Program-made: the position numbers and the translations under genes
The notes under the pieces: model-generated
Databases searched by the model: none
What the model was told of the DNA's origin: nothing
What the model saw: the letters and a program-made list of their open reading frames with translations, nothing else
Assembly: GCA_030562195.1 (NCBI GenBank)
Contig: JAUJPP010000005.1
Coordinates: forward strand, 42,333,106 to 42,397,105
DNA length: 64,000 nucleotides
Direction: 5' to 3'
Origin: Nipponacmea schrenckii
Lineage: Eukaryota; Mollusca; Gastropoda; Lottiidae
Shown here: positions 45,240 through 56,720 of the stretch, one piece after another
Numbering within the stretch: the stretch's first letter is position 1
Layout: each line of letters starts with the position of its first letter

Positions 45240-45535
45240 ACCTAGTTTTATAAAATCCTTCAAGTACCTAGTTTTAAATCTTAACGAGTCACTAGGTTTT
45301 AGTTACAATCCTTCAAGTCACCTAGGTTTTATTAAAATCCTTCAAGTTCACCTAGGTTTTATTCAAATATTTCAAGTCACCTAGGTTTTATTACAATCCT
45401 TCAAGTTACCTAGGTTTTATCACAATCCTTCAAGAAACTTAGGTTTTATGACAAACTTTCAAGTCACCTAGGTTTTATTAGAATCCTTTCAGTCAACTAG
45501 GTTTTATTAAAATCTAGGTTTTGTAAGAACTAATT
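45240..45535. repeat. 29-bp degenerate minisatellite (CACCTAGGTTTTATTA)
   Basis: About ten copies with CAATCCTTCAAGTCACCTAG and GTTTTATTA, including several single-base changes and shortened units. Confidence 0.9.
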
Positions 45536-45984
45536 TTAACCACTACAACCACTATCCAGCCTATGATGTTCTACTTTGATCATGTCTGCAGGTAGATAAA
45601 ATTACTCTAGAACATGAAAACGGGTTTTTTTCCTTGTAAAAACATTCTTACATCATTAATATGTAATCAGTGTACCACTATTTCATTGATAACATCTCAA
45701 CACTCAGGTAAAACATTTTAGATAGATATAAAGAAACTAAGGCTCGGCAGTACATCTACCTGCTGCAGCACCAGCAGAGGTACTGGCTGTAAAAAAATGG
45801 TTTTACCCCTAAATGTAACACTTCTTTATTTGTAAGATTACAAAGTATGATTTTGTTTACTTATTTTCCATAAAATGAATGTTAGAATGCTCAAAATCAG
45901 TTTTCCTGGGAAGGTGCCCGTAAGACATTCCACCTATTTACCACAGAGCTGTCAACTTTTCAATAGATGTAATCTTGAAAGGCT

Positions 45985-46070
45985 GGTGTCACCATTGTCT
46001 GTTTAGTCCCTGGCCAAACCTTTAAGCATTGATCTTTTTTCCTATCATCAGTACTTATTACTGCTAGGGC
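45985..46070 (-). mobile_element. SINE family 2 fragment
   Basis: TTAGTCCCTGGCCAAACCTT and GCATTGATCTTTTTTCC match the family body (GGTTTGGCCAAGGACCAG reversed). Strongly decayed. Confidence 0.45.
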
Positions 46071-46177
46071 AAGTGGAAATATTCCACAACTCTAATCAGC
46101 TACTATTCAGCCTGACCCTATGCAAAAGTCTTCTTAATTTCTCTTATTTTATAAGAGCATTGATTGTATTTTAGTAC

Positions 46178-46230
46178 CTCAATAAGGTGTAGAAAAATAG
46201 AGTGTAAAAAACCCTTTCATTTCATGTCAA
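46178..46230 (+). mobile_element. SINE family 1, tail fragment
   Basis: ATAAGGTGTAGAAAAATAGA, GTGTAAAAAACCCTTTCATT and TCATG: decayed 3' end. Confidence 0.6.
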
Positions 46231-46267
46231 TCTACATCTTTTGAACTGACAAGCGGCTACCTATAAC

Positions 46268-46765
46268 TATTTAGAAACTGTGGAATGGTGAAACTGTGGA
46301 ATGGTGAAACTGTAGAATGGTGAAACTGAGTAATGGTGAAACTGTGGAATTGTGAAACTGAGTAATGGTGAAACTGTGGAATGGTGAAACTGAGGAATGA
46401 TGAAACTGTGGAATGGTGAAACTGAGGAATGGTGAAACTGTGGAATGGTGAAACTGAGGAATGGTGAAACTGTGGAATGGTGAAACTGTGGAATGGTGAA
46501 ACTGTGGAATGGTGAAACTGTGGAATGGTGAAACTGTAGAATGGTGAAACTATGGAATGGTGAAACTGAGGAATGGTGAAACTGTAGAATGGTGAAACTG
46601 AGTAATGGTGAAACTGTGGAATGGTGAAACTGTGGAATGGTGAAACTGTGGAATGGTGAAACTGTGGAATGGTGAAACTGTGGAATGGTGAAACTATGGA
46701 ATGGTGAAACTTGGAATGGTGAAACTGGGAATGGTGAAACTGTGGAATGGTGAAACTGGTGTGAA
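46268..46765. repeat. 16-bp minisatellite (GGAATGGTGAAACTGT)
   Basis: About 31 copies. Three units (48 bp) restore the reading frame, so the minus strand shows a 16-residue period (FHHS, SPFH, FTIPQ) that is not a gene. Variants GAGGAAT, GTAGAAT and GAGTAAT alternate. Confidence 0.95.
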
Positions 46766-47029
46766 CTCTGAATGAAACTGACAGACTGGTAAGTGAACTT
46801 TGAATTAAACGTATGTAACTAATAGATAAACAGTAATTAACTTGGAATGTAACTGAATGGTACACGGTTGGAAACTAATGTAAACTAGTTCTTAATGAAA
46901 CAGATGTAACTGATTGATACTATATTAGAAACTAATATTTGTACAGGTGAACAATAAACTAAGAATGATTTAAACAAGATATTTCTACTAAACAAAACAA
47001 GCAGGTAATTAACCAATTGATAAATTATT

Positions 47030-47830
47030 TAGCCATAGCACTGGTCAGCATGCCAGTTTGGCCAACATCTACTCTAACACGTTACAAGCTATAAATTATA
47101 GACATAGGAATGATAAGTTATCTCTGCCTAATGAGATGCAGGTGTAATTAAGCTATATAGATAGACTTAATAAATGTTCTGACCACAACACCGGTCAGCA
47201 TGCCAGGTAATTGGTCTATAATGAATGGTATTTTACACAAGTCAAGTTTTATTATAACTTCAGATGGCCATAATGTTTGAATATTGTGGTAAAGCTATCA
47301 CTGTATTGTACTGATGGTTAACTGATAGCACTGGTCAGTTAGCCAGGTAATTAAATACATATTTAACTGATAGCATTGGTCAGTATGCCAGGTAAATGGT
47401 CTATAATGAACAGTATTTTATACCTGTCAGGTTCAATTATAATTAAACTGATGTTTGATATTGTTAATAAAACTATATAACTATATCCTGATGATGGTTC
47501 TTATATCCAAAATACATATCTAATAGTACTATATCACCACTGTTCAATAAGCCAGTTAAATGGTCTATAATGAACAATATTTAATACTTATTAAGTTTTA
47601 TAACAACTTAAGATGATGTTAAACAAACTATATAACTATATCCTGATGATGAATGTTCTGATGTCCAAAATACATAATTATTTAACTGATAGTACTTTTC
47701 AATACACTGGTTACATGGTCTATAATGAATACAATTTTTAATAGTACTATACCAGTTTGAGATAATGATAATGCTATACTATTGTGAATAAAGCTATTGT
47801 TTTATCCTGGTGAGGGATATTATATCTGAA
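47030..47830. repeat. Old tandem repeat of about 180-bp units
   Basis: Four diverged copies marked by AAATGGTCTATAATGAACA, then AAACTATATAACTATATCCT and GATGATG, with ACTGATAGCACTGGTCAG between them. Confidence 0.7.
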
Positions 47831-48895
47831 ACTCAGTAAATAATTTGACTTCTTTCTAATTGACAAGATTTTATATTTAATTTAAATTCAAGACACCTGA
47901 AATACTAAACAATAGGTCGAAATAGAGCCTAAATACTCGAGCAAACATGCTGCAAACTTAAAAGGAATTAAACCACAATAGAGAAATACATGGCCAGAAT
48001 ATTGAACAAACTGGTTCAAGAATATCAGCTGTAGTAAGTTATTTAAATTTTGCATTAAGAGAAATAGTTGATGGAGGGTCAAAAGTTTAAATATAATCTC
48101 ATTTAATATACAATCCACTTTTTTCTCATACAGGTTTATGGGAGATGTTTTTAAAGTATTCGAGAATGTTTTTTCTAGTATTTAAGGTATTTTTTATACC
48201 AGAAAAACCATTTGTATTTGATAAAACATATGGTCAGTACATTGTGATTAAAGGATAAATAGATATCTATATCTATAAAATTTTTGTCTCTGATTATAAC
48301 AAAACTGTTATTAGACATTAAAGTTGGAGGTACAGTTTCTCCTTGATTTAGAAATTAACTATTGATTATTGATACATCCTTATTTTAATCATTTATTCAT
48401 TTATTCTTGAGAGTCCACATAGTTAAATCATACCCTATTTATAATAATAAATAATAAATACAATATTTATAGAGTGCGTTATATAAACACAAGCGCTTAA
48501 TTTATAATTAATTAATATTTACAATACATATTAACATTATAATCTTTAAATAACATTAATTAAAGATTTTATCATAATTCAATCATCAATTTTGGAGAGT
48601 CCACATTGTTGGTTTACAGTAGATATCAATGACCATAAATATTAAAACAAGATTCAATCTCATTTATTTATACCATCTGTAATATTGTCATCAATCATTT
48701 ACTAATCCCTCGTCACCTGACCTCACTCCTCACTTTAGATGTCCAGCTTTTATCACGGGTGATATCAGGAATTCATTATTATTATCATAACTAGTATTAA
48801 TTATATTGCCCACTTCTCACAATAAAGCTGTCATGAATATTCAGTTGGTATGATCATAACGAGTTTTGGAAGAATGTAGAAGACTGAATCACTCA
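47831..48895. other. Non-coding stretch
   Basis: No gene. Near 48465-48510 GAGTGCGTTATATAAACACA and AGCGCTTAAT resembles a retroposon 3' end; it is too short to classify. Confidence 0.4.
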
Positions 48896-48899
48896 CGCC

Positions 48900-49130
48900 A
48901 CACTATCCAGGGCCGAGTTTCACCGCCATGACATTCGTTCCGACCAGATCGTACGATTTCTCAAACCACCACCAAACCAACAGTTTTCTAAATCATCCAA
49001 TTGATTCTAAATCCACTACCAACGACCACCAAAGTGCAACTACCTAGTTTGCGATATCAGCAATTGCTGGAAGCGAACGTTAACTCGCCATTTACCTACC
49101 TACCTGGCGAGGTAAGATTCATTCATTCAT
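48900..49130 (-). repeat. Dispersed repeat C, copy 3
   Basis: CAACTACCTAGTTTGCGATA, AGCAATTGCTGGAAGCGAAC, GTTAACTCGCC and, to the left, CAAACCACCACCAAACCAAC match copies 1 and 2 in reverse. This copy extends further and is richer in CpG, so it may be closest to the parent. Confidence 0.65.
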
Positions 49131-49756
49131 TACAGTTGGCATGACAAGTTCTAAATACAAAGTAACCTATAGTCCTGGATTTTACTGACAAGTAATATAT
49201 TAGGAGAAGCTAGTAATCTGTCTGTAGCGTTTTAGTTTAAGTAATAAAATTGGTCAGTTTTTTGTGGAAGCATTGCACCCCTCCCCATCCCCTCCCCTAC
49301 CTTTCTATATCAATCTACAATTGATATATTGAGTACTATTTCAACAGTGAAAATATTTAGTTATTATAATTTATTTACAGTGTAACCTGATATCACTCTT
49401 CACTTTAGCTTCAAATGTCCACTATATTATAATCTACAATGAAAACAATTTACACTTATCACTAGTATAGGGATAGCCTTAGGGTTATATTTCATATTGA
49501 CTATAAATTAATATTAAAGGTACTCCTGATAGTCGTCTAAATATTTGCTGAGCCACAGGACACTGAGAAATTTCCTCCCAAATTAGCAAAAAAATATGAA
49601 TCCTTGGCCTTTGTTACATCTCCTTTCACAGACTTTATTACCATTCTTGAGATCTCACCACTGATATCATTTAAAATACCTTATAAGATGTTTTACTTTG
49701 GAATTGAAATCAGCAAATTGCTAAATTAAATTGAATGTTCTAGTCCAGACTTCATA

Positions 49757-49803
49757 AGCCGATAAGGTGCCGAAGAGTAAGGACGTAAAACTCCATTCAT
49801 TTT
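49757..49803 (+). mobile_element. SINE family 1, tail fragment
   Basis: CGATAAGGTGCCGAAGAGTA and GGACGTAAAACTCCATTCAT: family 3' end. Confidence 0.75.
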
Positions 49804-50319
49804 TTTTAATGTTCTAGTCATCAGTCATGTGATTGGTCAAAAACTAGATTTTAAAATCAATTCTAATCAGATTACTGTATTTCCTAAAATATGGATTTAG
49901 TCTTGAAGTTTTTTAAGAATAAGGCCCCAATTTGAAAAAGTTGTACACGTTTTGACAGAAGTTTACAATGATATCTTAAACATTTCAAGCTGTGAAAATT
50001 TACATGCAGCAACTTTGAAATATATGATAAACTGTTGAAGATATACTAACACCCATCAAAAAGAATGTGAAGATATTTATAATAGAGTATTAACCCTAAT
50101 CCTGTCAAATTGATTGACATGTAAACAAAATGTAAACAAAGTAAACAGTGTTAACAAGAAGAAGTATGTATTGTAAACAACTTCTTATATTCATAAGGTC
50201 TTGTATATAAACAAATTATTCTCAAACTAGTTGTCCTGATGAGGATTGTTTATCTGAAACACATGTCAGCAGTAGGAGATGAACTCTAGTCAATTATATT
50301 TATAAATTATATCATCGTC

Positions 50320-50745
50320 TAAAAATGAAATGAAATGAATGGAGTTTTACGTTCTACTCTTCTACACCTTATGGCCTAATAAAGACAGTGAACTAATAAT
50401 GTTAATGAAATGAATGGAGTTTTACATCCTACTCTTCTGTATCTAATGTGCTAATGAAGACAGTCAACTAATAATGTAAATGAAATGAAATGAAGTTTTA
50501 TGTCTCTCTCTTCTGTACCTTATGGGCTAATGAAGATGGGCATTCCCATGCAGTGTGCTATGAGGGAAATTTTGCCAGGACAGCAGCATTAACCTACTCT
50601 TTTTCGATTACCAACTGTCAAGGGATCTTTAACATGCACAGCCTGTAGCACAATGGGCCTCAGTTTATTGTCCTATCCGAATACCTAAAAGTCAGTCCGT
50701 TTTTTTAATAGTCAGTCCCTCCAACCTGTATCACTGACAAGGGGA
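50320..50745 (-). mobile_element. SINE family 1 with its 3' end tandemly triplicated
   Basis: Body 50480-50745 with TATGGGCTAATGAAGATGGG, CATGCAGTGTGCTATGAGGG and AAGGGATCTTTAACATGCAC; the head is missing. Its 3' end appears three times in a row (starting near 50322, 50398 and 50478), each with ATGAAATGAATGGAGTTTTA followed by ACTCTTCT and CTAATAATGT. Confidence 0.8.
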
Positions 50746-50814
50746 AACATGTGAGGATATAGCAAGATTAATTTTAAAGGTGGTTTTAAAATCTCATCAA
50801 CACTGCCTGTATAC

Positions 50815-51075
50815 TTGTAATAATTGAACATTCATTAACTCCTCTACCAGACACTTTCAATAACCAGTCAGACAGATTCTATACAGATACATGAATCAGG
50901 GATGTTGTTTTAGTAACTCCTCTACCAGACACTTTCAATAACCAGTCAGACAGATTCTATACAGATACAGGGATCAGGGATGTTGCTTTAGTATCCTCTC
51001 TACCAGACACTTTCAATAACCAGTCAGACAGATTCTATACAGATACAGGATCAGGGATGTTGTTTGTATTTTTCC
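50815..51075. repeat. Three copies of a 77-78-bp unit
   Basis: CTCTACCAGACACTTTCAAT, AACCAGTCAGACAGATTCTA and TCAGGGATGTTG repeat three times with few changes. The right edge meets a family B MITE remnant (51080-51185). Confidence 0.9.
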
Positions 51076-51689
51076 TCTAACCAGTCATTTCGAATTGCGG
51101 GAACCACAGATGTCTGACTAAATAAAATTGATACTTTGTCCTGGATACAATTTAGAAAACCTCATTACATCTTTTTGTGAGTAGAAGTTGTCCCTGGATT
51201 ACAGACTGTAATTTTCAATTCTAATCGAATTTTCTGAAGCTTGATGAGAAATGATTCATTGCTTTTAAATTTCCTAAACTGTTTAAAACAAGTTTTTAAA
51301 AATTGAGCTGCAAATTGTGTGAAAAAAGTTGATTTATGAGTTTTTTGACATCTGACACAATGCACAAAGCACAATCTGCTGCAAATAAGTGAATTATTTT
51401 CATACAACTGAAAACTGTTAAATGTTGGTTTAAATCAATAAATTTTCTACAACCATCAGTAATCTTAGATTATTTCTAGGCTTTGGTCACGTTTAATTCT
51501 CTAAGTTTTAGGTGCTTGAAAAATAGGTTATTACACTTTTGAAACTTAGAAAGTCTCTTCTGGCACATGAAATGTTGAAATAACTTAAATGGAACAAGAT
51601 TTAAATTTGTTTTCTGTGATTGATGGACTAGAAACTGTAGAATAACTCAGTCCACAGGGAGTTAGATTGTCATCTATGGCGTTAAACCA

Positions 51690-51860
51690 ACAAAAATTTA
51701 TCCAGTCCCTATTTAACCATTGCGAGGCAACCTCTTTAAGGTGGGCCAGATTTGGAGCGGTTCTGAGGACGCCCGACCATTTACATTACAAAAAATTCAT
51801 CTTTACCGTTCTGGGAAACGTTCTGAGAACGGATAAATTTTGTAGTGTAAACAGGGTGAA
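51690..51860. mobile_element. Possible hAT-like MITE
   Basis: CCCTATTTAACCATTGCGAG at the left and GTGTAAACAGGG at the right form inverted ends; GTTCTGAGGACGC and GTTCTGAGAACG repeat inside. The interior gives a 71-codon ORF without recognised motif. No clear target duplication seen, so the class is uncertain. Confidence 0.4.
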
Positions 51861-52392
51861 TGTATATTTGTATGAGAAGTAATATTACCATGTGATAGAG
51901 AAACAGGTAGAAAATATGATTAATGACATTATAATAACACTGTTCTATTATTTACTTACAATCTGTTAGATATTATTTCTTATGCAATTTCCAGACAAAT
52001 AACACATTTATAAATGTCATAGCACAAACACTGTTTTCTCTGAATTGGCTATAATCAACCTTGTATTTTAAATCAAAATATGACATTTATCAAGTTTAGT
52101 CATATTGCTAATTTTGGTTTCAAACAAAGGCTGTTTTCACACTTGTATTTTGATTCTTGTTACACTGAGTTCTGTTAAAATGTCATAAAAATAAAGAGAT
52201 TTTTTACAGAATTCCTGTAAACCAAACTTTTATTTAAAACTAAAATATATCTTTAACAACTTTCAGTCCAATCCAACCTCTTGAAGTTTCTAATTTCATT
52301 TGTAACATTATATAACAGACTCACTTTATTCTGAATAATATTCTATTTAGATCAAGTTATCTATTAATCATATCCAAGTTTAATATTATTGC

Positions 52393-52603
52393 TTGATAAA
52401 GTGTCCTGTATATGCTTGAATTAAAGAGAAGTAGTATATCTATAATAGTGGTATTATTTATCTAAAGTTACTATATCTATTATTGTATAACTTGATAAAG
52501 ATTACTGTATGTGAATTGAAACGTTGGTTAAATTAAAGAGAAGTAGTATATCTATAATAGTGGTCTTATTTATCTAAAGTTACTATATCTATTATTGTAT
52601 ATT
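52393..52603. repeat. Two copies of a roughly 105-bp unit
   Basis: AATTAAAGAGAAGTAGTATA, TCTATAATAGTGGT and ATTTATCTAAAGTTACTATA occur twice, each followed by TATTATTGTAT. The array stops at 52603 and resumes at 53648. Confidence 0.9.
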
Positions 52604-53647
52604 TACATTAGCTATTTTTTTCTCCATTGGACTAATGTTAATACGTGTGGCGTTTATGAGACAATAACTGCCATTGCCTCATCACCAAAACATTGAGCGT
52701 AGTAATACACGGTAACCAATGTAAATAAACATGGCCGTCGCATTATTAACGTCGATCATCTTCACGCTTGAACGTAAAATTCCAATTTAATGTTGAATTC
52801 TAATATGTAATAAAGTTTCCATTAGCCTAACCCAAAGCCAATCTAATACTCCAAGTCTCCTACAAAAATATTTGGCAAAATGCAATAGAACTCAATCGAA
52901 TTAGGCCTGAGTGTATTGGCCATAGCCGTAGACCCATTTGACCTAGTTACTCGCTTCAGTTTGAGAGCCTAAAAGTGCAGGTTTATGGATTGTTTTAAAA
53001 TCAAGTTTCAAAATACTATACTTTTACTGAAAATTAACTGAATTGAGTGTAAACTGTGGTAACCTATCAACTTATGGAGCGGGCCTTCTTCTAGATTGGT
53101 CTTTATAGTTTCTTTCATTTTCTCAACTTTCCTACTTGTTTACATGCTGTCAGGTCTAGCCGAATCACCTCTCCGTTGTTCAATTGTATCCGCGTTCATT
53201 AAATTTCATGATTTTGTTGCTTTTCATCGTTAAAGTCGGAATTCATACCAAAATGTTTTATATTTATTGATAAATGAATTGATTTATAAAGATTAAACAT
53301 AAAATTGAGATAAACATTGTTTTTTCTTACATTTTGAGAGCTTTCCCCCGCGAACTATATTCTGACGAAAAGAAAATGGCTATTCCATCAACAAAACTAA
53401 CTCCAGCGACAAAGGCGGGTAATATGAAATTTTCACGCAAAGAGTAGAATTTGTCGTGGTGACAGGTTTTGAAAATGTAAATATAAGCAATAAACGGTCA
53501 CCCTATGGCGGTTATGGTCGTATATCAGGACAAAGGTTGGATGGAAAATTAATCATAAATGCGCTAACGCGCATTCATTCAATTTTCCATCCAACCTTTG
53601 TCCTGATATACGACCATAACCGCCATAGGGTGACCGTTTATTGCTTA
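52604..53647. other. 1.04-kb CpG-richer segment interrupting a tandem array
   Basis: The flanking 105-bp repeat breaks off at 52603 and continues from about 53648 with AATAACTTGATAAAGATTG. The segment has many CpG compared with its surroundings (GCATTATTAACGTCGATCAT, CTCCGTTGTTCAATTG, TATCCGCGTTC), two ATGGC starts with short open stretches (about 52731 and 53376) and ends in the palindrome at 53485-53646. I cannot say whether it is a transposon, a regulatory segment or a gene start. Confidence 0.55.
53485..53646. repeat. Perfect palindrome, 66-bp arms, 30-bp loop
   Basis: Positions 53485-53550 are exactly complementary to 53581-53646; key pieces are AAACGGTCACCCTATGGCGG and TATATCAGGACAAAGGTTGG. 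The loop contains AATGCGCTAACGCGCATT, itself a 7-bp-arm hairpin, and its outer part also pairs loosely, so nearly all 162 bases can fold. The 74-codon ORF across it is incidental. Confidence 0.95.
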
Positions 53648-53745
53648 AATAACTTGATAAAGATTGCTGTATATGCTTGAATTAAAGAGAAGTAGTATAT
53701 CTATAATAGTGTAATTAAAGAGAAGTAGTATATCTATAATAATAT
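53648..53745. repeat. Continuation of the 105-bp repeat, shortened copies
   Basis: AACTTGATAAAGATTGCTGT, ATGCTTGAATTAAAGAGAAG and a second TAATTAAAGAGAAGTAGTAT: one full and one short copy of the unit at 52393-52603. Confidence 0.85.
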
Positions 53746-54343
53746 TTCTTGTTATCTAATGTTCCTCCTACTTCTAAATCTCATTCAAAGATTACAATGT
53801 ATATCTTATTTTCATTTAAACATAAAAAAATAAAGACTATTTTAACTGAATTTGCATTTTACAATTTGTTTCAATAAGAAGAAAATATGACATAATATAA
53901 AGAAATTAATTAATTTATAATTTCTATTATGCCATTGAAATGAATATCATTTTGTAAATTTCATAACATTAGCTTTAAATCACAGCACATGAAATTGTCA
54001 AAAAACTGCAATAAATTTGTGTACTTACTTGCTTCCTTTATAAAAATAAATGTTATTTTCACAAAATATCACATTAATCAGTCAAAATAACAAAATCTAA
54101 ACTTACATTGAAGAGAAGAGGATATTAGTGAATCTAATAACAAAACATGAAATACAAGATCACCAACATGTTACTTGAGTCAGAACAATAGATCATAAAC
54201 ACAATGGGATTCTCTGAGATTCTCTCAACTAGAACAATCAGCTGTTTTCTAACTTATTGACAGAATTTTACACATGTCTGATAATATAATACAGATAATA
54301 ATACACTAATCTAAAGTAAGAATACAACAAGAAAGCACTGGCC
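53746..54343. other. Non-coding stretch
   Basis: AT-rich; no feature seen. Confidence 0.4.
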
Positions 54344-54508
54344 CTGGAGCCTGTTTCACAAAATTTTAACAAAGATACAATCAAGATTTTAAGAAATACA
54401 GTAACCTGATTGGTTTATAAATACTAAGTTTTAGTGATCGACCAATCTGACCATTGGAACACTAAAATCATTAGTTAATAAGATAAGTTTTTGTGAAACA
54501 GGCTCCAG
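54344..54508. mobile_element. MITE with CTGGAGCCTGTTTCACAAAA termini, 165 bp
   Basis: Left terminus CTGGAGCCTGTTTCACAAAA is matched by the reverse complement at 54489-54508. The 125-bp interior is AT-rich and partly self-complementary (GATTGGTTTATAAATAC, GACCAATCTGACCATTGG). Intact-looking non-autonomous element. Confidence 0.8.
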
Positions 54509-55129
54509 GATACACAATTGAATAACCGAACAAAGGATGACAACACAATGGGAATTTTTCTAACTTTGCCGTTTAAAATGAGCAAGCTGAGGTCACAAAA
54601 TGAATACCTTTCGGTCTTATCTCATCAATGAAGTTGAAATAGTTTGTTAATAAAACAATCCTTGGAGATGAAAGTGCAGTATAAAATAAGTGGTCCTCCA
54701 CCTGGATAACTTTAACTGATGAGTTTAATAATATCTTGTTATATATTAATGAATATTTATCATTAGTAACTAGTCTCTAATACTCCTGGAGCCCCCTGTC
54801 AGTCCTATCTGACAACGGACTTTTTAAATATATAAGATACCTCATTAATCTTTCTAAGCTGTCAAAAATATATATTACATGATTCAACAGGTCCATAAGA
54901 TTTTACATCTTATCAATACCTTACATTACATTTGTTAGTCAGTTCTGATATGAGTCAAAGGACAATATTAACCCATGGGACTACACATACATTGTGAATA
55001 TAGAACCCACACTCTACCATGTCAGTTTAGTATCCAGAAATTATGTGGCTATAAGAAATATTATACCCGTTAGTCATTCACTGATAGACCAATCACAGTA
55101 CATTTTATTCCATTAACAATTACCAGGAT

Positions 55130-55345
55130 AATCTATTATACAGTTAGTCAGTTCTGATAGCCATCACAGGACAATATTACACCAAACAACTATAACAGGA
55201 AATTCTATTATACAGTTAGTCAGTTCTGATAGCCATCACAGGACAATATTACACCAAACAACTATAACAGGAAATTCTATTATACAGTTAGTCAGTTCTG
55301 ATAGCCATCACAGGACAATATTACACCAAACAACTATAACAGGAA
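55130..55345. repeat. Three copies of a 72-bp unit
   Basis: TTATACAGTTAGTCAGTTCT, GATAGCCATCACAGGACAAT and ACACCAAACAACTATAACAG repeat with almost no changes. A diverged relative lies near 54940-54975. Confidence 0.92.
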
Positions 55346-55984
55346 ATAAAACTCTACTGACATTTAGTTCTAGAATATTATATTCTATAGAAATAATAAT
55401 TATATTCACTGTAACAATAGTACTGATTTCTTACAATTACAGTACTATATTAGTCAGGTCTTGATAGTTCAGCAGGTTGAAGGTTTGTTCACTAGCCTGA
55501 AGGTCCCCTGTTAGTCTTGTTATTTGGATGAGCTTACATCATTGGCTGTCCCAGTTGTCGTTCAGGGAAGAGTATAATTTATACCCCCAAGAAAAATGGT
55601 TTGCACTCCCAACCTATGATTTTTATAACTATTTGTCCCAAAATGTCAGAATCCAACAAATCAGTTCAAATTTTTCTTAGGAGATCATTTTAGATGTTAC
55701 ATGACAGACTTGCAACAATTTGTAACAGGTATCAAGGATTCACACCACCAATAAAAAATTAAACAGAACTAAAACCTCCATGAGAATTTTCAGAGAGCTA
55801 TGAACTTCAGCGTTCAGTGGTTCATGAAATACCAAAGAGTAATTCCTGGTACTCTCTTCTCTAATACCAATTCCAGTTTTCACAGAGTTTCAAATGGCCA
55901 AGAATAATAAAAAACAAAGGTCAGGTTTAGAATGAGTATTCTTGAGTGAAAGAGTAAAAATCTTTACCCTTGTTTCAGCATATA

Positions 55985-56155
55985 GGAGCCATGGTGACTC
56001 AGTGGGTTACATGCTTGTTCGCTAACCTGAGGGTCCAGGGTTCAATCCCAGTAAAGGTCCAGATGAACTTTCAGATTTGTCAGCGAGGGACATGGAAAAG
56101 GCAGGAGAGTAGAACATAAAACTCATATTCATTTTGATTTCATTTCAGTATTTCT
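55985..56155 (+). mobile_element. SINE family 1 with internal deletion
   Basis: The head GGAGCCATGGTGACTCAGTG, CTAACCTGAGGGTCCAGGGT and TCAATCCC gives good A and B boxes. After CATGGAAAAGGC the body is deleted and joins GAGTAGAACATAAAACTC and a decayed CATTT tail. Confidence 0.8.
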
Positions 56156-56649
56156 CATAATCAATATCAAGAGACACCTGATTCCTTTATACTATTGTGC
56201 TCCTCAACTCTCAATCACTTACAGGATTAATTGGGCAAAAATTTTGATTTTCAGATTTAATGTCATCCATTAGAGACAAAGGTTGCCTTTATTTCAGCTC
56301 ATTTCAAATTTTTCATCCTTATTATTTTAACTTGGAAATGTAACATAATAAAATTCTATAATAACTGCCTCTTTTATTACAAAATATCCTAAACACAAAA
56401 TCACTGTCAGACATTTGGTCCTTTTATCAGACATGACTGGTATTATCAATAGAGAAGTCCACTACCTTGATATTTGTGACTTTTAAAACAGCTATTCATT
56501 CCTTCAACCTTAGATTTACCTTCTCAACTATTTGTATTTATGGCTATTTTATGGTGAATAAAGAAGTAAAAATAGTCCAATGAATTTATGAATGGCATAT
56601 TGACCACCCAGGTTATTGTAGACTAACTTATTAGTTTACTATTTAATAC

Positions 56650-56720
56650 AAATTATTACTATATCATACAATGTATTACTATATCATACAATGTATTACT
56701 ATATCATACAATGTATTACT
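56650..56720. repeat. 20-bp repeat (TATTACTATATCATACAATG), three copies
   Basis: Three consecutive near-identical copies followed by a partial one. Confidence 0.9.

Noticed and set aside
46257..46865. 202-codon histidine/serine-rich ORF
   Set aside because: Three 16-bp units restore frame, so it is forced by the array. Flanks are not coding.
51165..51407. 80-codon minus-strand ORF
   Set aside because: Lysine/phenylalanine-rich, no motif, no splice context; ordinary length for chance in this composition.
53456..53680. 74-codon ORF across the palindrome
   Set aside because: Its second half is the antisense of its first; not a plausible gene.
55985..56060. tRNA gene
   Set aside because: A and B boxes are present but no cloverleaf can be drawn, and the sequence continues into the SINE body. 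Same for 58804 and 3224.
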